64,000 bases of DNA from JAABRU01 sp050180235 (GCA_050180235.1 JBFXEJ010000008.1:39523-103522); one strand, 5' to 3'. Counted from the stretch's first letter, positions 44,290 through 54,233 are shown. The notes: generated from the letters alone by a model not told the origin. Made by a program: numbers and translations.

Positions 44290-45471
44290 TTAAAATCCCA
44301 GCAGCTTTATAATGCCCTTGCCCACAAAACCTTCCAGGGTGTAATCAATGCCCACATAGAAGGCCAGAATGATAAACAGACGTTTAAGCCATTTGTCTGA
44401 AAGATATTTGGAAGTGTAAGGGCCGAGGATGGAACCTGCTATAATGCCAATCATTTCTATGCCAATCAGGGGCCAGTGGACAATCGCACCCTGAATGATG
44501 AAACTGCTGATGCTGGTAATCATGCCAATGAGAACCGCAAAAGCCGAGGTTCCGGCAGACAGATACATGGGCAGACCTGATACGCTGGTCAGAAAGGGAA
44601 CCAGCAGAAAACCGCCGCCAACACCGATAAAAGATGCCACACACGCTATGACAAATCCGCCCAGTACCGGGAACAGGGGATTGAAAGAGAATTCCACGCC
44701 GTAAAAAGTGAAAACCATTTTGGACATGCTGATTTTCTGCACCTTTACGCCCAGATCGCAGGTGTCAATACACTCTCCGCTTTTCTGGCGTTTCATGGTT
44801 TCCTCAAACGCGTCAGCAGCCTGTTTGGCTTTTTTCTTTCCGGCCTGTCCTTTGGGTGTGGTTTCATAGAGCATCCAGAAGCCCAGGAGCAGTACAAACA
44901 GACCGAAATAACCGGTATATGCCTTGAAACTGACTTTTCCGGCTGTGAGAAAGGGAACCAGCCAACTTCCGAACATGGAACCCGCAGCAAGTGCAATGCC
45001 CAGAGGCAGAACCAGCCGTCCCATTTTGTAATAATTGATGGAAGAAATCAGCGCGCTGGTTCCCACCAGAAACTGGTTGGAAACACGAACCGAGTCTGTC
45101 ACCATTTTGTTGATGGTGGGCGCGGTTTCCCTGAACTGGCCTGCGTATTTTCCCAGCCCGAACACCGTGATATGCCCGACACCGGCCATAACACCGCCAA
45201 AGGCTCCGACTGTGGAGAATATCCAGCCAACCCATACTGCCCAGAGAAAAGCCGCAATCACGTTCGGATTCGGCGCGCCCGGAATGCCAAGATAACCGGG
45301 AGCGGCACCGGGATCAATCTGCCCTTTTTCCGTTCCCTGGGGAGCTTTGGCAATTGCCTCTTCCAAAGGGCTTGCAGCCCCTGCAATGCCGGTCAGCAGT
45401 GGGAAAAAAACAAAGACCGAAACAAAGAGAGATAAAATGATGACAGCCGTTTTCCGTTGCTTCTGATACAT
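44290..45471 (-). CDS. TauE/SafE family sulfite exporter-like membrane protein
   Basis: A 393-aa inner-membrane permease with a signal-like first segment (to about residue 32) and about eight further membrane segments. Two homologous halves each carry the family Gly-rich segment: VGAFGGVMAGVGH near residue 92 and ASFIGVGGGFLLVPFL near 285. The central cytoplasmic loop (KKKAKQAADAFEETMKRQKSGECIDTC) is charged with two Cys. Family members export sulfite or other sulfur oxyanions; the substrate here is not shown. GGAGG lies 7 nt before the ATG. It diverges from the DUF169 gene across a 625-bp regulatory region. Confidence 0.88.
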   Translation of the reverse strand: MYQKQRKTAVIILSLFVSVFVFFPLLTGIAGAASPLEEAIAKAPQGTEKGQIDPGAAPGYLGIPGAPNPNVIAAFLWAVWVGWIFSTVGAFGGVMAGVGHITVFGLGKYAGQFRETAPTINKMVTDSVRVSNQFLVGTSALISSINYYKMGRLVLPLGIALAAGSMFGSWLVPFLTAGKVSFKAYTGYFGLFVLLLGFWMLYETTPKGQAGKKKAKQAADAFEETMKRQKSGECIDTCDLGVKVQKISMSKMVFTFYGVEFSFNPLFPVLGGFVIACVASFIGVGGGFLLVPFLTSVSGLPMYLSAGTSAFAVLIGMITSISSFIIQGAIVHWPLIGIEMIGIIAGSILGPYTSKYLSDKWLKRLFIILAFYVGIDYTLEGFVGKGIIKLLGF

Positions 45472-46096
45472 GATAAAACCTCCGCATAAAAATTAATATT
45501 GATAATGTGTGCTTTTCCAAAAGCGTTTTCCGGATAAACAAAGCAATCTGCGTGCCATAGGGAAGCGGAATGCGGAAATACGGGGGAAATATCCTGCCAT
45601 ATGCGGACAGCTTATTGTATTTCAAGCAGATAAAAAAATAAAAACAGTTTTGCGGCAGATTCCGGTTTTGCCGGTATCAGAATTTTTTTGGGGGTTTGTG
45701 TGCAATAAAATAACTGCAATAATTTTTTTGCGCTTATATTTTTACTATTTATTTTAATAAATTAAATTATTGCATAAAAAAAGGTTCAGTGCAATAATTT
45801 ATTTGCATCAGACAAAAAAAACTGTTCCGGTCTTGCATGGCAGGGTTGCTGCATAAAATTATATCATCCTGAAATAATTTATATAATTCGAATTACCCTA
45901 TACGGATTATCCGTTTTTTTTATATTTCAGATTGTTTTCTTTCTGGTATGAATCTTGCTAAGAAAACAGCAAAGACTGGTTGTGCTCCGCACAATCAGTT
46001 TATCCCTGCCATGTAAGGCAATGCCGGATGCTTTCAAAAAGGGTATTATCTGAATGCCCCTTTAATCTTATTAACATTTTTTTAAATGGAGGAATT
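45472..46096. promoter_or_regulatory. Divergent regulatory region between TauE/SafE and DUF169 genes
   Basis: AT-rich. Two dyads of form TGCAA-N8-TTGC(A/G) are at 45715-45732 and 45790-45807, with centres 75 bp apart. Further TGCAA/TTGCA half-sites are at 45701 and 45769. A sigma-54-like site is at 45944-45959. The DUF169 leader contains an 11-bp stem, ACTGGTTGTGC/GCACAATCAGT (about 45974-45998). No gene is supportable here. Confidence 0.55.
45944..45959 (+). promoter_or_regulatory. Candidate sigma-54 promoter of the DUF169 gene
   Basis: TGGTATGAATCTTGCT fits TGGYAY-N5-TTGCW with GG and GC exactly 10 nt apart. The ATG is about 137 nt downstream, giving a long leader. Confidence 0.55.
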
Positions 46097-46966
46097 ATGC
46101 TCGATACAGGTTTGCTGCTCGATGATGTTGCATTTGCCAAATCTTTGCTTGAAAAGGATAAACTTGATAATTCAGATATTGTTTTTGCTTTGCGGAATCT
46201 GCTGAAGATGAAGTATTATCCTGTGGCAATAAAATTTTTTTTCTCAGAAGATGAACTAAATGATTTCAAGCAGAGCACCACATACAGAGTTGCCCTCAAT
46301 CCTTTCACGTTCTGTCAGTATGTGGCTCCGGCAAGGCAGCGGGGCGAGGTGGTTCTTGGCACGGCAGACAAAACCGGCTGCACCAATGCAAAATACGTTC
46401 TGGGATGGAAAGGTGTTGATGAAAGTGAAATAAAAAGTCATCTGAAATACACAAAAGATCGGGCTCAGGCTGAAAAATTTCTTGCGACAAAAAAAAGACT
46501 TCCTGAAGGCCTTCTGGCCTATGCGGCAGCGCCTTTGCATAAGGCAACGTTCAAGCCTGATGTGATTCATGGAATGTGTGATGTTCTTCAGTCATACCAT
46601 CTGGGAAATGACTGGTGCGCTGCTTTTGACACACATCCCTTTGAAACTGCAATGACCATGAACTCCTCAATATGTCATGGTGTTGTTGCCTGTCATATCA
46701 CACAGAAGCCGAATATTACCCAGATGTGCAGCAGCAGTTATACGGCAGGAAAGACAGAACAGGGGGAAATCAACTGGATCTGGCCGGGCACACATCTTGA
46801 ACCCACAGTGAGATGGATGCTGGAAAGAACAGCCAGAGACGGCGGCTCATCATTTCCGCGCACAGGTGAGACATATCCTGGATCCAATATCTGCAAACTG
46901 TGTCCCTTTCTGGTTTTCATCAAACCCAAAAAAAAATCCGGTGAAAATATTCCGGAGCAGGCCTGA
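46097..46966 (+). CDS. DUF169 family protein
   Basis: A 289-aa cytoplasmic protein of unknown function. The DUF169-type features are KMKYYPVAIKFFFSEDEL near the start, FCQYVAPARQRGEVVLGT, and later CHGVVACHITQKPNITQMCSS. About ten Cys are spread through the protein, including a final pair ICKLCPF, so metal or cofactor binding is possible. The start has GGAGGAATT directly before the ATG. Expression may be sigma-54 dependent. Confidence 0.82.
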   Translation: MLDTGLLLDDVAFAKSLLEKDKLDNSDIVFALRNLLKMKYYPVAIKFFFSEDELNDFKQSTTYRVALNPFTFCQYVAPARQRGEVVLGTADKTGCTNAKYVLGWKGVDESEIKSHLKYTKDRAQAEKFLATKKRLPEGLLAYAAAPLHKATFKPDVIHGMCDVLQSYHLGNDWCAAFDTHPFETAMTMNSSICHGVVACHITQKPNITQMCSSSYTAGKTEQGEINWIWPGTHLEPTVRWMLERTARDGGSSFPRTGETYPGSNICKLCPFLVFIKPKKKSGENIPEQA

Positions 46967-47430
46967 TGCAGGTGGGGTGTCAGAAAGTTTTTCCTGCAAA
47001 CTGCTGAACCTGCACCATGCTGGTTCAGCGAAAATCTGTGAAAGAATTTGTTTTACAGTCCATTGTTGCTTTGTCAACTTTGTTTTTGTGCGTTCGGAAT
47101 TCCCAAACTCTGAAAGTTTTCAAAACCCCCGGGGGTTGGGAACACACAATTTAAAAATTGACAAAATATATGCCGGATCCTGAAAAGTCCGGGAAAGGCA
47201 TCCCCGGCTGAACACCTCACAGTATATGGGCAGGACAGAAAATCAGTCCCATACCCGCGGGGAAAATACGCCATGACAGGTAAAATGTAACGCAGCAGCG
47301 GATGACCGGTAATCCGTCAGAGCCCTTAACTGATACCACTTGTCTGCGCATACCGGAATGAAAGCCCTGCAAAAAAACAAAAAAGGCAGTGAAATTTTCA
47401 CTGCCTTTTTTGTTTTGCAGGAGCCATTCT
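46967..47430. other. Intergenic, no gene seen
   Basis: Contains an AAAGTTTTCAAAACCCCCGGG type repeat (47102-47130) and, at its right end, the hairpin at 47378-47412. Otherwise nothing recognisable. Confidence 0.5.
47378..47412. terminator. Bidirectional terminator
   Basis: Perfect palindrome CAAAAAAGGCAGTGAAA/TTTCACTGCCTTTTTTG. The T run follows the stem on both strands. It lies 19 nt beyond the stop of the small minus-strand gene. Confidence 0.85.
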
Positions 47431-47679
47431 TTAATTTCTGGAAGGCGACAGCCCTTTCATATGAAAAACTTCCAGTTCCGGAACAATCCGCAGTACCGGG
47501 TGTTCCCCGCTGTTTTTGCGGAATTCCGCTATTTTTGTGTATCTGCTGCTGCCAATCTTCACAAATCCTGTGTCTTTCACACTGCCCCGGCGATCTCCGG
47601 GAAACATGAAAACTGCGCCATTCTGCAGTTCCCCGAATTTTTTCATCCTGGGGATTTCTCTGATAATGTTCTGATTCAT
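47431..47679 (-). CDS. Small conserved-looking protein
   Basis: An 82-aa soluble protein. The ATG at 47679 has AAGGAG 7 nt upstream and the gene ends at a strong terminator, so it is a genuine transcription unit. The segment MKKFGELQNGAVFMFPGD followed by GFVKIGSSRYTKI looks like a small beta-barrel fold. I do not recognise a named family. Confidence 0.65.
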   Translation of the reverse strand: MNQNIIREIPRMKKFGELQNGAVFMFPGDRRGSVKDTGFVKIGSSRYTKIAEFRKNSGEHPVLRIVPELEVFHMKGLSPSRN

Positions 47680-48114
47680 TGACACACTCCTTTTTTTTGA
47701 ATATGCATGGCCTGCGTTCGGTATCATTCGGAAAATAAAGACCGATAGTGCTGATTTATCTGCTTTTTCCTCTTTTCTGCAAAGAACACAGTATGTTTTC
47801 CAAATGAATCATCTTTTGCGGAAAAAAGGCTATCCTAATCTTTGCACCGAACCCGCCTCTGCCTGTGGTTTTGGGAATAAATACAAAAAAACAGACAGTT
47901 ATAAAACTGCTATCCCTTTGTGCCGTCCCATGAAAATCCTGTGCCATAAATGTGACGGGAAGTCTGTCACTGCTGACACTGCCCTTTGTCTGATTTTTTG
48001 TTTTTGTGATCGAAACAATTTAATGCTTTCAGCAGCGAGCGAAAGTCGTGCCCAAAGCCGGGGGTGGGATTAGATCTGTGAACGGCCTTCCAAAATTTTT
48101 TCAGAAAACCGTGA

Positions 48115-48159
48115 GTGAATCCTTTCTGACCGGTCGCCAAACCGGTGCTGCAGATTCAC
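48115..48159. ncRNA. Possible structured element with nested stems
   Basis: GTGAATC (48115-48121) pairs with GATTCAC (48153-48159), and inside them ACCGGT (48129-48134) pairs with ACCGGT (48141-48146). Whether it is transcribed is unknown. Confidence 0.25.
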
Positions 48160-48958
48160 GATTTGATTTTTATACTTTCTATCATAACGACATTTCTGAA
48201 TTTGTCAAGCAAAAATATAAGTGAGTAAACAAAAGTTTTCGCGTATCAATGCTTCGGCAAAAAATTTCTGCTTTAATTATTTCAGGATGTTATAATTTCC
48301 TGTCGGAGAATTGTTATTTAATAATTTCAAAATGTTATATTTTTACAGCTTGAAAATCAGAAAAAATTACCGGACAATTGATCGGAAGTAAGGCAATAAA
48401 AACGGAACTGTTTCAATTTATACACAAATTTTGCCGTTTATTTGGAAAATTCATAATGTTATGGATAAAATAAGGTTTGTTTGTCAAAATTGTATGAATT
48501 AAAAGCATGATTCTGACTGATTTTGAACTTGATTTAAGTGTCATTATATTATACTGTGCAGATAGATGTCAACTGCTGAATAAAAAAAGTAAAAAGAAAG
48601 GAACACAGAGTTAATTCTTCCATGCTGCTCCATGCTGATTATATTGAAGATATTCCTCATACAGTTTAAAAAAAGCATGGAAAAGGAATTTCACTGACAA
48701 ATCAGCTATGTGTTCAGTTGAAAAATTGTTGCCAAGAAACCTGTTTTTGCCCAAATCAGATATTTTTGCTGAGCCATATTGGTATGTTCAAAATCGCCTT
48801 AAACATTTATGAATCGGTAACGGTTTGATTTCAGAATGTTCTGTTATTGGGGAGGAAGCCGGAATGACAGAATTTCTGACTTTTTACGTGTACATCAGCA
48901 TAGTCTGTCAACAGATACAGTACTGAGGTGATTTACATTAATGATTATACCGTTTTTC

Positions 48959-49031
48959 GTAGGGCGGGCAAGGCTTTCTGTGCCCGCCGTCCTGCTGAAA
49001 CGGTGGGCACAAAAAGCCGTGCCCGCCCTGC
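48959..49031. repeat. GGGCGGGCA palindromic repeat
   Basis: Arms GTAGGGCGGGCAAGGC and GCCGTGCCCGCCCTGC with an inner GTGCCCGCC/GGTGGGCAC pair. Related to the GTGGGCAC repeats at 6047-6260 and 26026-26233. Confidence 0.7.
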
Positions 49032-49077
49032 AATGATGGTACATTTTTTCATGGAAATCGCCTGAAAGAGGGATAAA

Positions 49078-49950
49078 ATGCCGAATGTCTCTGCAATAGA
49101 ATATACGGAAGGTCAAAATCTGATTGTTAACCGGATATATGCGGATCTGCTGCGCTGTATGCAATTGGATTCTTCTGATTCCCTTTGGCATTATGCAGAT
49201 AAATATCCGGATGGATGTCTGGTCAAAAAAATCAGGGAAAGGGATGTGATACGCCTGAAACTCCCTGACATCAGAGGATATGTTTTCATCAAAAGACATC
49301 ATGCCGGATATACGGGAATGAAACAGGGCATGATATTTCCCGGCAGAATTCCGTCAGAGGGACGGAAGGAGTTTTTTCATATCTGTCAGTTCAGGAAGCA
49401 CGGGTTGGCAACAGTTACACCGGTCGCAGCAGGCGAGTGTTCCAATGGAAGCTCATTTATCGTCACAGAAGATTTCAGCCCTTTTGCCACACTGGAAAAT
49501 CTGCTTGCGCACGATACCGGATTCCGGGAGCGCATGAAAAATCCGGATGAAAAAAAAACACTGCTTGCGGAAATCGCACGGTATGCCCGGAAAATGCACG
49601 ACTCTGGACTTAACCACTGTGATTTCAATGCGGATCATGTTCTCATTCACTATGATGGAAATTCCGATAAACCGGCTGTTGCTGTGTACGATCTTCAGAG
49701 AATTCGCAAGAAAAAATATTTCCGTTTCCGATGGCTTATCAAAAGTATTGCGGAACTGGCCTTCAGTCTGCCGGATGAATTTTTCAATGAAAATGACAGA
49801 AAATCTCTTCTTCTGTTTTATAATGGAAAAGAAAAATACGGACTGCCGGAAAAAATTCAATTCCTGTGGATAAACAAAAAAATAGAGATCATCCGCAAAC
49901 ATACGGAAAAAATCATGGACAGGCACAGAAAAGAGGGTGATCTGATTTAA
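49078..49950 (+). CDS. Lipopolysaccharide core kinase-like protein (InaA/RfaP type)
   Basis: A 290-aa protein-kinase-fold enzyme. The catalytic loop GLNHCDFNADHVLIH near residue 180 corresponds to H-x-D-x4-N, and AVYDLQRIRKKK near 203 to the metal-binding Asp. The N-lobe has RGYVFIKRHHAGYTG with the candidate ATP-binding Lys. Related enzymes phosphorylate heptose or Kdo in the LPS core at the inner-membrane face. GAGG lies before the ATG. It is followed 101 nt later by a YejM-like gene on the same strand, which fits envelope biogenesis. Confidence 0.8.
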   Translation: MPNVSAIEYTEGQNLIVNRIYADLLRCMQLDSSDSLWHYADKYPDGCLVKKIRERDVIRLKLPDIRGYVFIKRHHAGYTGMKQGMIFPGRIPSEGRKEFFHICQFRKHGLATVTPVAAGECSNGSSFIVTEDFSPFATLENLLAHDTGFRERMKNPDEKKTLLAEIARYARKMHDSGLNHCDFNADHVLIHYDGNSDKPAVAVYDLQRIRKKKYFRFRWLIKSIAELAFSLPDEFFNENDRKSLLLFYNGKEKYGLPEKIQFLWINKKIEIIRKHTEKIMDRHRKEGDLI

Positions 49951-50051
49951 GATAATTTTGATAGTGGGTCAAATCAGTTGATTATGAAATTCCCATCCCC
50001 AGGCGGGAGGGGAGTCTCTGTATACAGACAACAGTAAAACAGGAGACATAG

Positions 50052-51920
50052 ATGAATACCCTGCATCATTCCGGGAAGTTTTTTTTATTTCAATGGACAA
50101 AATATTTTCTTCTTTTTAATTTCCTTGCAGTTTTCATTCTGACTGCCCGTTACGCAAAATTTGTTTTTCCGCCTGAAAGCATTTCAGGAGGAATCTGGCT
50201 TGCCATTGCACTGATAAGCCATTCATCTTTTATCACGGCACTGTATTTTCTTGTATTTCTTCTGCCGGTCATTCTGTTTCTTCCGCGTCGGAAACTGCTT
50301 TTTTTTACAGCGGTTTCAGGTGCTTGTGTGCTGATATTTCTTATAGTCCTGGACTATGAGGTTTATCTTCAGTACCGCTTTCATCTGAATATGATGGTAT
50401 TTGATCTTATGGTAAAAGGAGGATCAGAAATATTTGATCTTTCAGCAGGCACATGGATAAGCGGAGTACTGATTCTTTTGGCAATTGTCGGTACTGAGAC
50501 AGGATTCGCGGTACTGGCAGCCAAATATGCTGAAAAAACAAAAATATGGATGCGAACCGGATATGCAGTGACAGCATTGCTGCTGATATCTGCGGTTACA
50601 CATTTTGCCTATGCTGCTGCTGATGCTGCCCGATACAGACCGGTTACATCCATCCCCAGGCATATACCTTTTTTTCAACCTCTTACGGCAAAAGGTTTTT
50701 TTAAGAAATACGATCTTCTGAATACCGGAAAGGAAGCAGAGGCAGCGGTATTTGATCAGAAATACAGAAGTTCAATCACGTATCCGAAAAAAGATTTGCA
50801 GTGCAGCGCGGATGCAGAAAATTCCAATATTCTGTTTATTATCACAGAAAGTATGCGATCTGACATGTTCAGCAAAGAAATCACCCCCAATCTTTACCAG
50901 TTTTTCACTTCTGAACCTTCACTGAGATTTCTCAGCCATATGAGTGGCGGGAACGGAACCCGTGAGGGAATTTTCACTTTGTTTTACGGCATGTTCGGTT
51001 CCTTTTGGGAAGTAATGGAGACCGAGGACAAAGGCCCTGTGCTGATTCAGGAGATGCTGAAAAAAAAGTATCAGACAGGGATTTTTGCCAGTGCAAGTCT
51101 TGCTGCCCCTCCTTTTGATCGCACTGTATTTACCGATATAAAAAACCTGCGTCTGCGTTCAAAAGGGGAAAATTCTGTTGACAAAGACAGGATTATCACT
51201 GAAGAATGGATGCAGTGGCTGGATAAGGCAGACCGATCCCGGCCTTTTTTCGGTTTTCTGTTTTATGATTCTCCCCACAGTTATTTTTTTCCTGAGAATT
51301 ATCAAACTGTTTTCAGGCCAATTGCAGAACAGATGGACTATCATAAACTCAGCAGAGATTTCAATCCCATGCTGATTAAAAACAGGTATAAAACTTCCCT
51401 GCATTTTGTTGATTCTCTTATCGGAAACGTGTTAAAAGATCTGGAAGAAAAAAATCTGCTGGAAAACACAATTATTATTTTCACCGGGGATCATGGTCAG
51501 GAATTCAATGAAAACAATATGAATTTCTGGGGACATGGATCAAATTTCACCAAATATCAGATTCATGTTCCGCTTTTGATTTACTGGAAGGGAAAAATGC
51601 AGGCTGTTTATTCACACAGGACAAGTCATATGGACATAGTGCCGACTTTGATGAAAGAAGTGTTCGGATGCACAAATTCCTGCAGTGATTACAGCAATGG
51701 AAGAAATCTTTTTGACACAGGTTACAGGGAATGGATTTACTGCGGCGGTTTTTCACAGGACGCGCTTATTGAGGCCGACAGAATTACAGTATCCTATCCG
51801 GTTGGTTCCTATGAAATTTATGATCAGTCATACAGAAAACCGGATAATGCACAACTGAATATATCTGCTGTTAAAGAGATGCTACAGCAGAAAGCAGATT
51901 TTTTTCCGCTTGAAAATTGA
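50052..51920 (+). CDS. YejM/LapC-like membrane sulfatase-fold protein
   Basis: A 622-aa inner-membrane protein. Five N-terminal membrane segments (DUF3413-like, residues 15-205) are followed by a periplasmic sulfatase-fold domain (about 265-610). Sequence landmarks shared with E. coli YejM are HLNMMVFDLM, AAADAARYRPVTS, MSGGNGTREGIFTLFYG and TSHMDIVPTLMKEVFG. Unlike E. coli YejM, where the metal site is degenerate, this protein keeps IIFTGDHGQEF and NFWGHGS, and has ITESMRSDMF at the nucleophile position. It may therefore be catalytic, perhaps a lipid phospho-head-group transferase, or regulate LPS synthesis as YejM does. Confidence 0.82.
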   Translation: MNTLHHSGKFFLFQWTKYFLLFNFLAVFILTARYAKFVFPPESISGGIWLAIALISHSSFITALYFLVFLLPVILFLPRRKLLFFTAVSGACVLIFLIVLDYEVYLQYRFHLNMMVFDLMVKGGSEIFDLSAGTWISGVLILLAIVGTETGFAVLAAKYAEKTKIWMRTGYAVTALLLISAVTHFAYAAADAARYRPVTSIPRHIPFFQPLTAKGFFKKYDLLNTGKEAEAAVFDQKYRSSITYPKKDLQCSADAENSNILFIITESMRSDMFSKEITPNLYQFFTSEPSLRFLSHMSGGNGTREGIFTLFYGMFGSFWEVMETEDKGPVLIQEMLKKKYQTGIFASASLAAPPFDRTVFTDIKNLRLRSKGENSVDKDRIITEEWMQWLDKADRSRPFFGFLFYDSPHSYFFPENYQTVFRPIAEQMDYHKLSRDFNPMLIKNRYKTSLHFVDSLIGNVLKDLEEKNLLENTIIIFTGDHGQEFNENNMNFWGHGSNFTKYQIHVPLLIYWKGKMQAVYSHRTSHMDIVPTLMKEVFGCTNSCSDYSNGRNLFDTGYREWIYCGGFSQDALIEADRITVSYPVGSYEIYDQSYRKPDNAQLNISAVKEMLQQKADFFPLEN

Positions 51921-52088
51921 GAGAATATCAGCAGGACAGCAAATTTGCAGGTATGGCAAGAGAGGAGTTTCTGCTTGCTTTGGAGCGTTTTATGTATGGC
52001 AATTATCGCATTTATTGTTTGGAATAAGATAAATGAATGATACCTGCCTATTATATTATCCAATAAAAATTATTACGGAGCTATCATT

Positions 52089-54233
52089 ATGAAAAAACCA
52101 ACTATCCATCAGGTTATTGATATCAGAACAGGTGAGTTTGTTGATGCAGATGCATTTTTTTCACAACCTGAAGATATTATTTTTCAGAAAAGGAGGGAAC
52201 TGGAAGAATGTAACAAAAAAAATGAGAAAATGCTGATATGCCCTTTTTGCCATCAACCTGTAAATATCAGAGGGGATAAGGACGGTGAAAAAACAATGCA
52301 TTTTGCCCATTTCCCCTACAGCGGAGATTGTTACATAAAAAAATCCTGCAATTACACCGAAGAACAAATTAGAGCAATGAAATATAACGGTGTAAAGGAA
52401 AGCGACCGGCATAAAAGATTAAAATATTTTATTGCTGAATGTCTGGAGAATGACAAACGTTTTTCTGATATCAGAGTTGATAAACAGTTTAAGAAAGGAC
52501 TCTCAAAAGAATGGAGACGGCCTGATGTTTCAGCGAAATTCAATAATTTTGACATTGCATTTGAGATACAGTTATCAACTACTTTTTTAAGCGTAATTAT
52601 TGAAAGAGAAATTTTTTATCATAATAACAATACATTTATCATATGGTTCTTTGATGGGTTAAGAGCTGATGTAAAATCTATGAGATTCTCTGAGAAGGAT
52701 ATACTCTATTCCAATAACAATAATGCGTTCATACTCAATGATAAAATTATCGAAGATTATAGATGCACAAAAACATTTTCCTTTTTATGTTACTATCAGC
52801 AATTCTGGATTGAAGATCAGCAATTAAAAAACGAGTGGATAACCCGTAAAATATCTTTTGATAATTTGATTTTTGATAAAGATAACTACAAATTATATTA
52901 TTATGATACCAAAAAAATAAAGCAGGATTTAAAATTTCAGCTTGAATACAATACTCCGTGGCATCAGTTATGGAAAAACAGATTCCCACTGGAATGGCGC
53001 AATAACGAACCTGATCACGTTGCATATAATGATATTGTAGTAAATTTTAGAAGTTCACCAATTTCTTATGATGAACTGAAAGAAAAAGAAATCTTAGGGA
53101 ATAAGCAGATATGGGTAGTGAATACAGAATTATATCCAATCAAATTAAAAAGCTGTATTAATGAATACTCAAAATCCATTAATGAAGAATATAGGAGAAA
53201 ACTATTTGAAATCAATGAAAAAGGGAAACGTGATTCAGAAAAAATTTCTGATAAAATTAAGGAATATCAAGGGCAGATAGACTATAATATATCAAGACAG
53301 GAAGACAGCAATAAAGAAATTGAAATTTATCATAAATATCAAACAGATTCAAAAAGAATTGCCAATGAACTGGCAGATAAAATAATTAAAAAATCGTATA
53401 GTTACGAAAGATTTATTGGAGATTTTATTCGAGAAACTACAAATGAGTATGGTGAAAAAATATTAGAAATTCATAAAAAAATGTGTGAAGAGAATCGGAA
53501 TGAAAAACAGATTTTGGATAAACTTGAGGATATTGGAAATCTCAATGAAAAGATAATTGAAAATTCAATTTATAAATGTATTCCTGATGATAAAATCAAT
53601 GAATTCAATAGATTTTGGTCAAAAATTCGATATGCAAGAAAAGAAGATGTTGATAAGCCACAGATAGATATATTTCCTACCGAATATAAAAAAATAAACA
53701 ATGAAGATGATTTTTTATACATTTTGTTTTCCCAAAAGGATTTCTATTTTTACATCTACTTGCAGGATGAAATTGAGGAACTTAAAAATAATTATACGTC
53801 AATAAATGCCGAAAAAAGAGAAATATCGAAGAGATATAAATACGAAATTGAATCAATTTCAAATAAGCTGATTGTGCATTGTGATCTTAAGTTGGAAGAA
53901 CTGTCAGATAGATTACATAATATTTCACTGGAGATATCTGAAGCGGAAAACATCATTTATATGCTAAATAATAAATTAGAACAGGTTGTTAATTCCCAAA
54001 AAATGAATATTGAGTTGCTGAAACAATGGAGAACAGAGAAGATATTTGATATCAAATCCAAGCATAAGAATGAATATATTTGGGAATATGAAAGTAAAGA
54101 CTTAACAGTATGGCTAACTACCAATTCAGATGTTTATTTTGATATGGGTGGTAATTATTTATTATATTTATTTAATCCACCAATATTTAAAAAAATATCC
54201 AAAGATGATTTTATCGCAGCAATTTCCGGTTAA
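52089..54233 (+). CDS. CoiA-like zinc finger, restriction-fold nuclease and long coiled coil
   Basis: A 714-aa protein. The N-terminal zinc-finger-like CPFCHQPVNIRGD with HFAHF (residues 51-75) resembles competence protein CoiA. The nuclease-like core EWRRPDVSAKFNNFDIAFEIQ is near 138-160 (Asp, then E-x-Q), followed by IEREIFYHNNNTFIIWFFDG. From about 370 to 660 it is dominated by Lys/Glu/Asn-rich coiled coil. The gene is strikingly AT-rich compared with its neighbours, suggesting recent transfer. It stands alone, between the YejM-like gene and the CoA genes. No known defence system is assigned. Confidence 0.72.
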   Translation: MKKPTIHQVIDIRTGEFVDADAFFSQPEDIIFQKRRELEECNKKNEKMLICPFCHQPVNIRGDKDGEKTMHFAHFPYSGDCYIKKSCNYTEEQIRAMKYNGVKESDRHKRLKYFIAECLENDKRFSDIRVDKQFKKGLSKEWRRPDVSAKFNNFDIAFEIQLSTTFLSVIIEREIFYHNNNTFIIWFFDGLRADVKSMRFSEKDILYSNNNNAFILNDKIIEDYRCTKTFSFLCYYQQFWIEDQQLKNEWITRKISFDNLIFDKDNYKLYYYDTKKIKQDLKFQLEYNTPWHQLWKNRFPLEWRNNEPDHVAYNDIVVNFRSSPISYDELKEKEILGNKQIWVVNTELYPIKLKSCINEYSKSINEEYRRKLFEINEKGKRDSEKISDKIKEYQGQIDYNISRQEDSNKEIEIYHKYQTDSKRIANELADKIIKKSYSYERFIGDFIRETTNEYGEKILEIHKKMCEENRNEKQILDKLEDIGNLNEKIIENSIYKCIPDDKINEFNRFWSKIRYARKEDVDKPQIDIFPTEYKKINNEDDFLYILFSQKDFYFYIYLQDEIEELKNNYTSINAEKREISKRYKYEIESISNKLIVHCDLKLEELSDRLHNISLEISEAENIIYMLNNKLEQVVNSQKMNIELLKQWRTEKIFDIKSKHKNEYIWEYESKDLTVWLTTNSDVYFDMGGNYLLYLFNPPIFKKISKDDFIAAISG

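Larger units (their letters stand above)
47680..49077. other. 1.4-kb gene-free region
   Basis: No credible gene on either strand. Elements seen: a nested stem sequence at 48115-48159; a very AT-rich part (48180-48560); a possible promoter-like TTGAAC...TATTAT near 48522-48551; short frames of 15 and 34 codons (the latter 48708-48812, without homology I can name); and a GTGGGCAC palindromic repeat at 48959-49031. Confidence 0.6.

Noticed and set aside
45980..46096. Upstream extension of the DUF169 gene
   Set aside because: The ATG at 46097 has a strong GGAGG and begins the recognisable protein; the upstream part is a structured leader.
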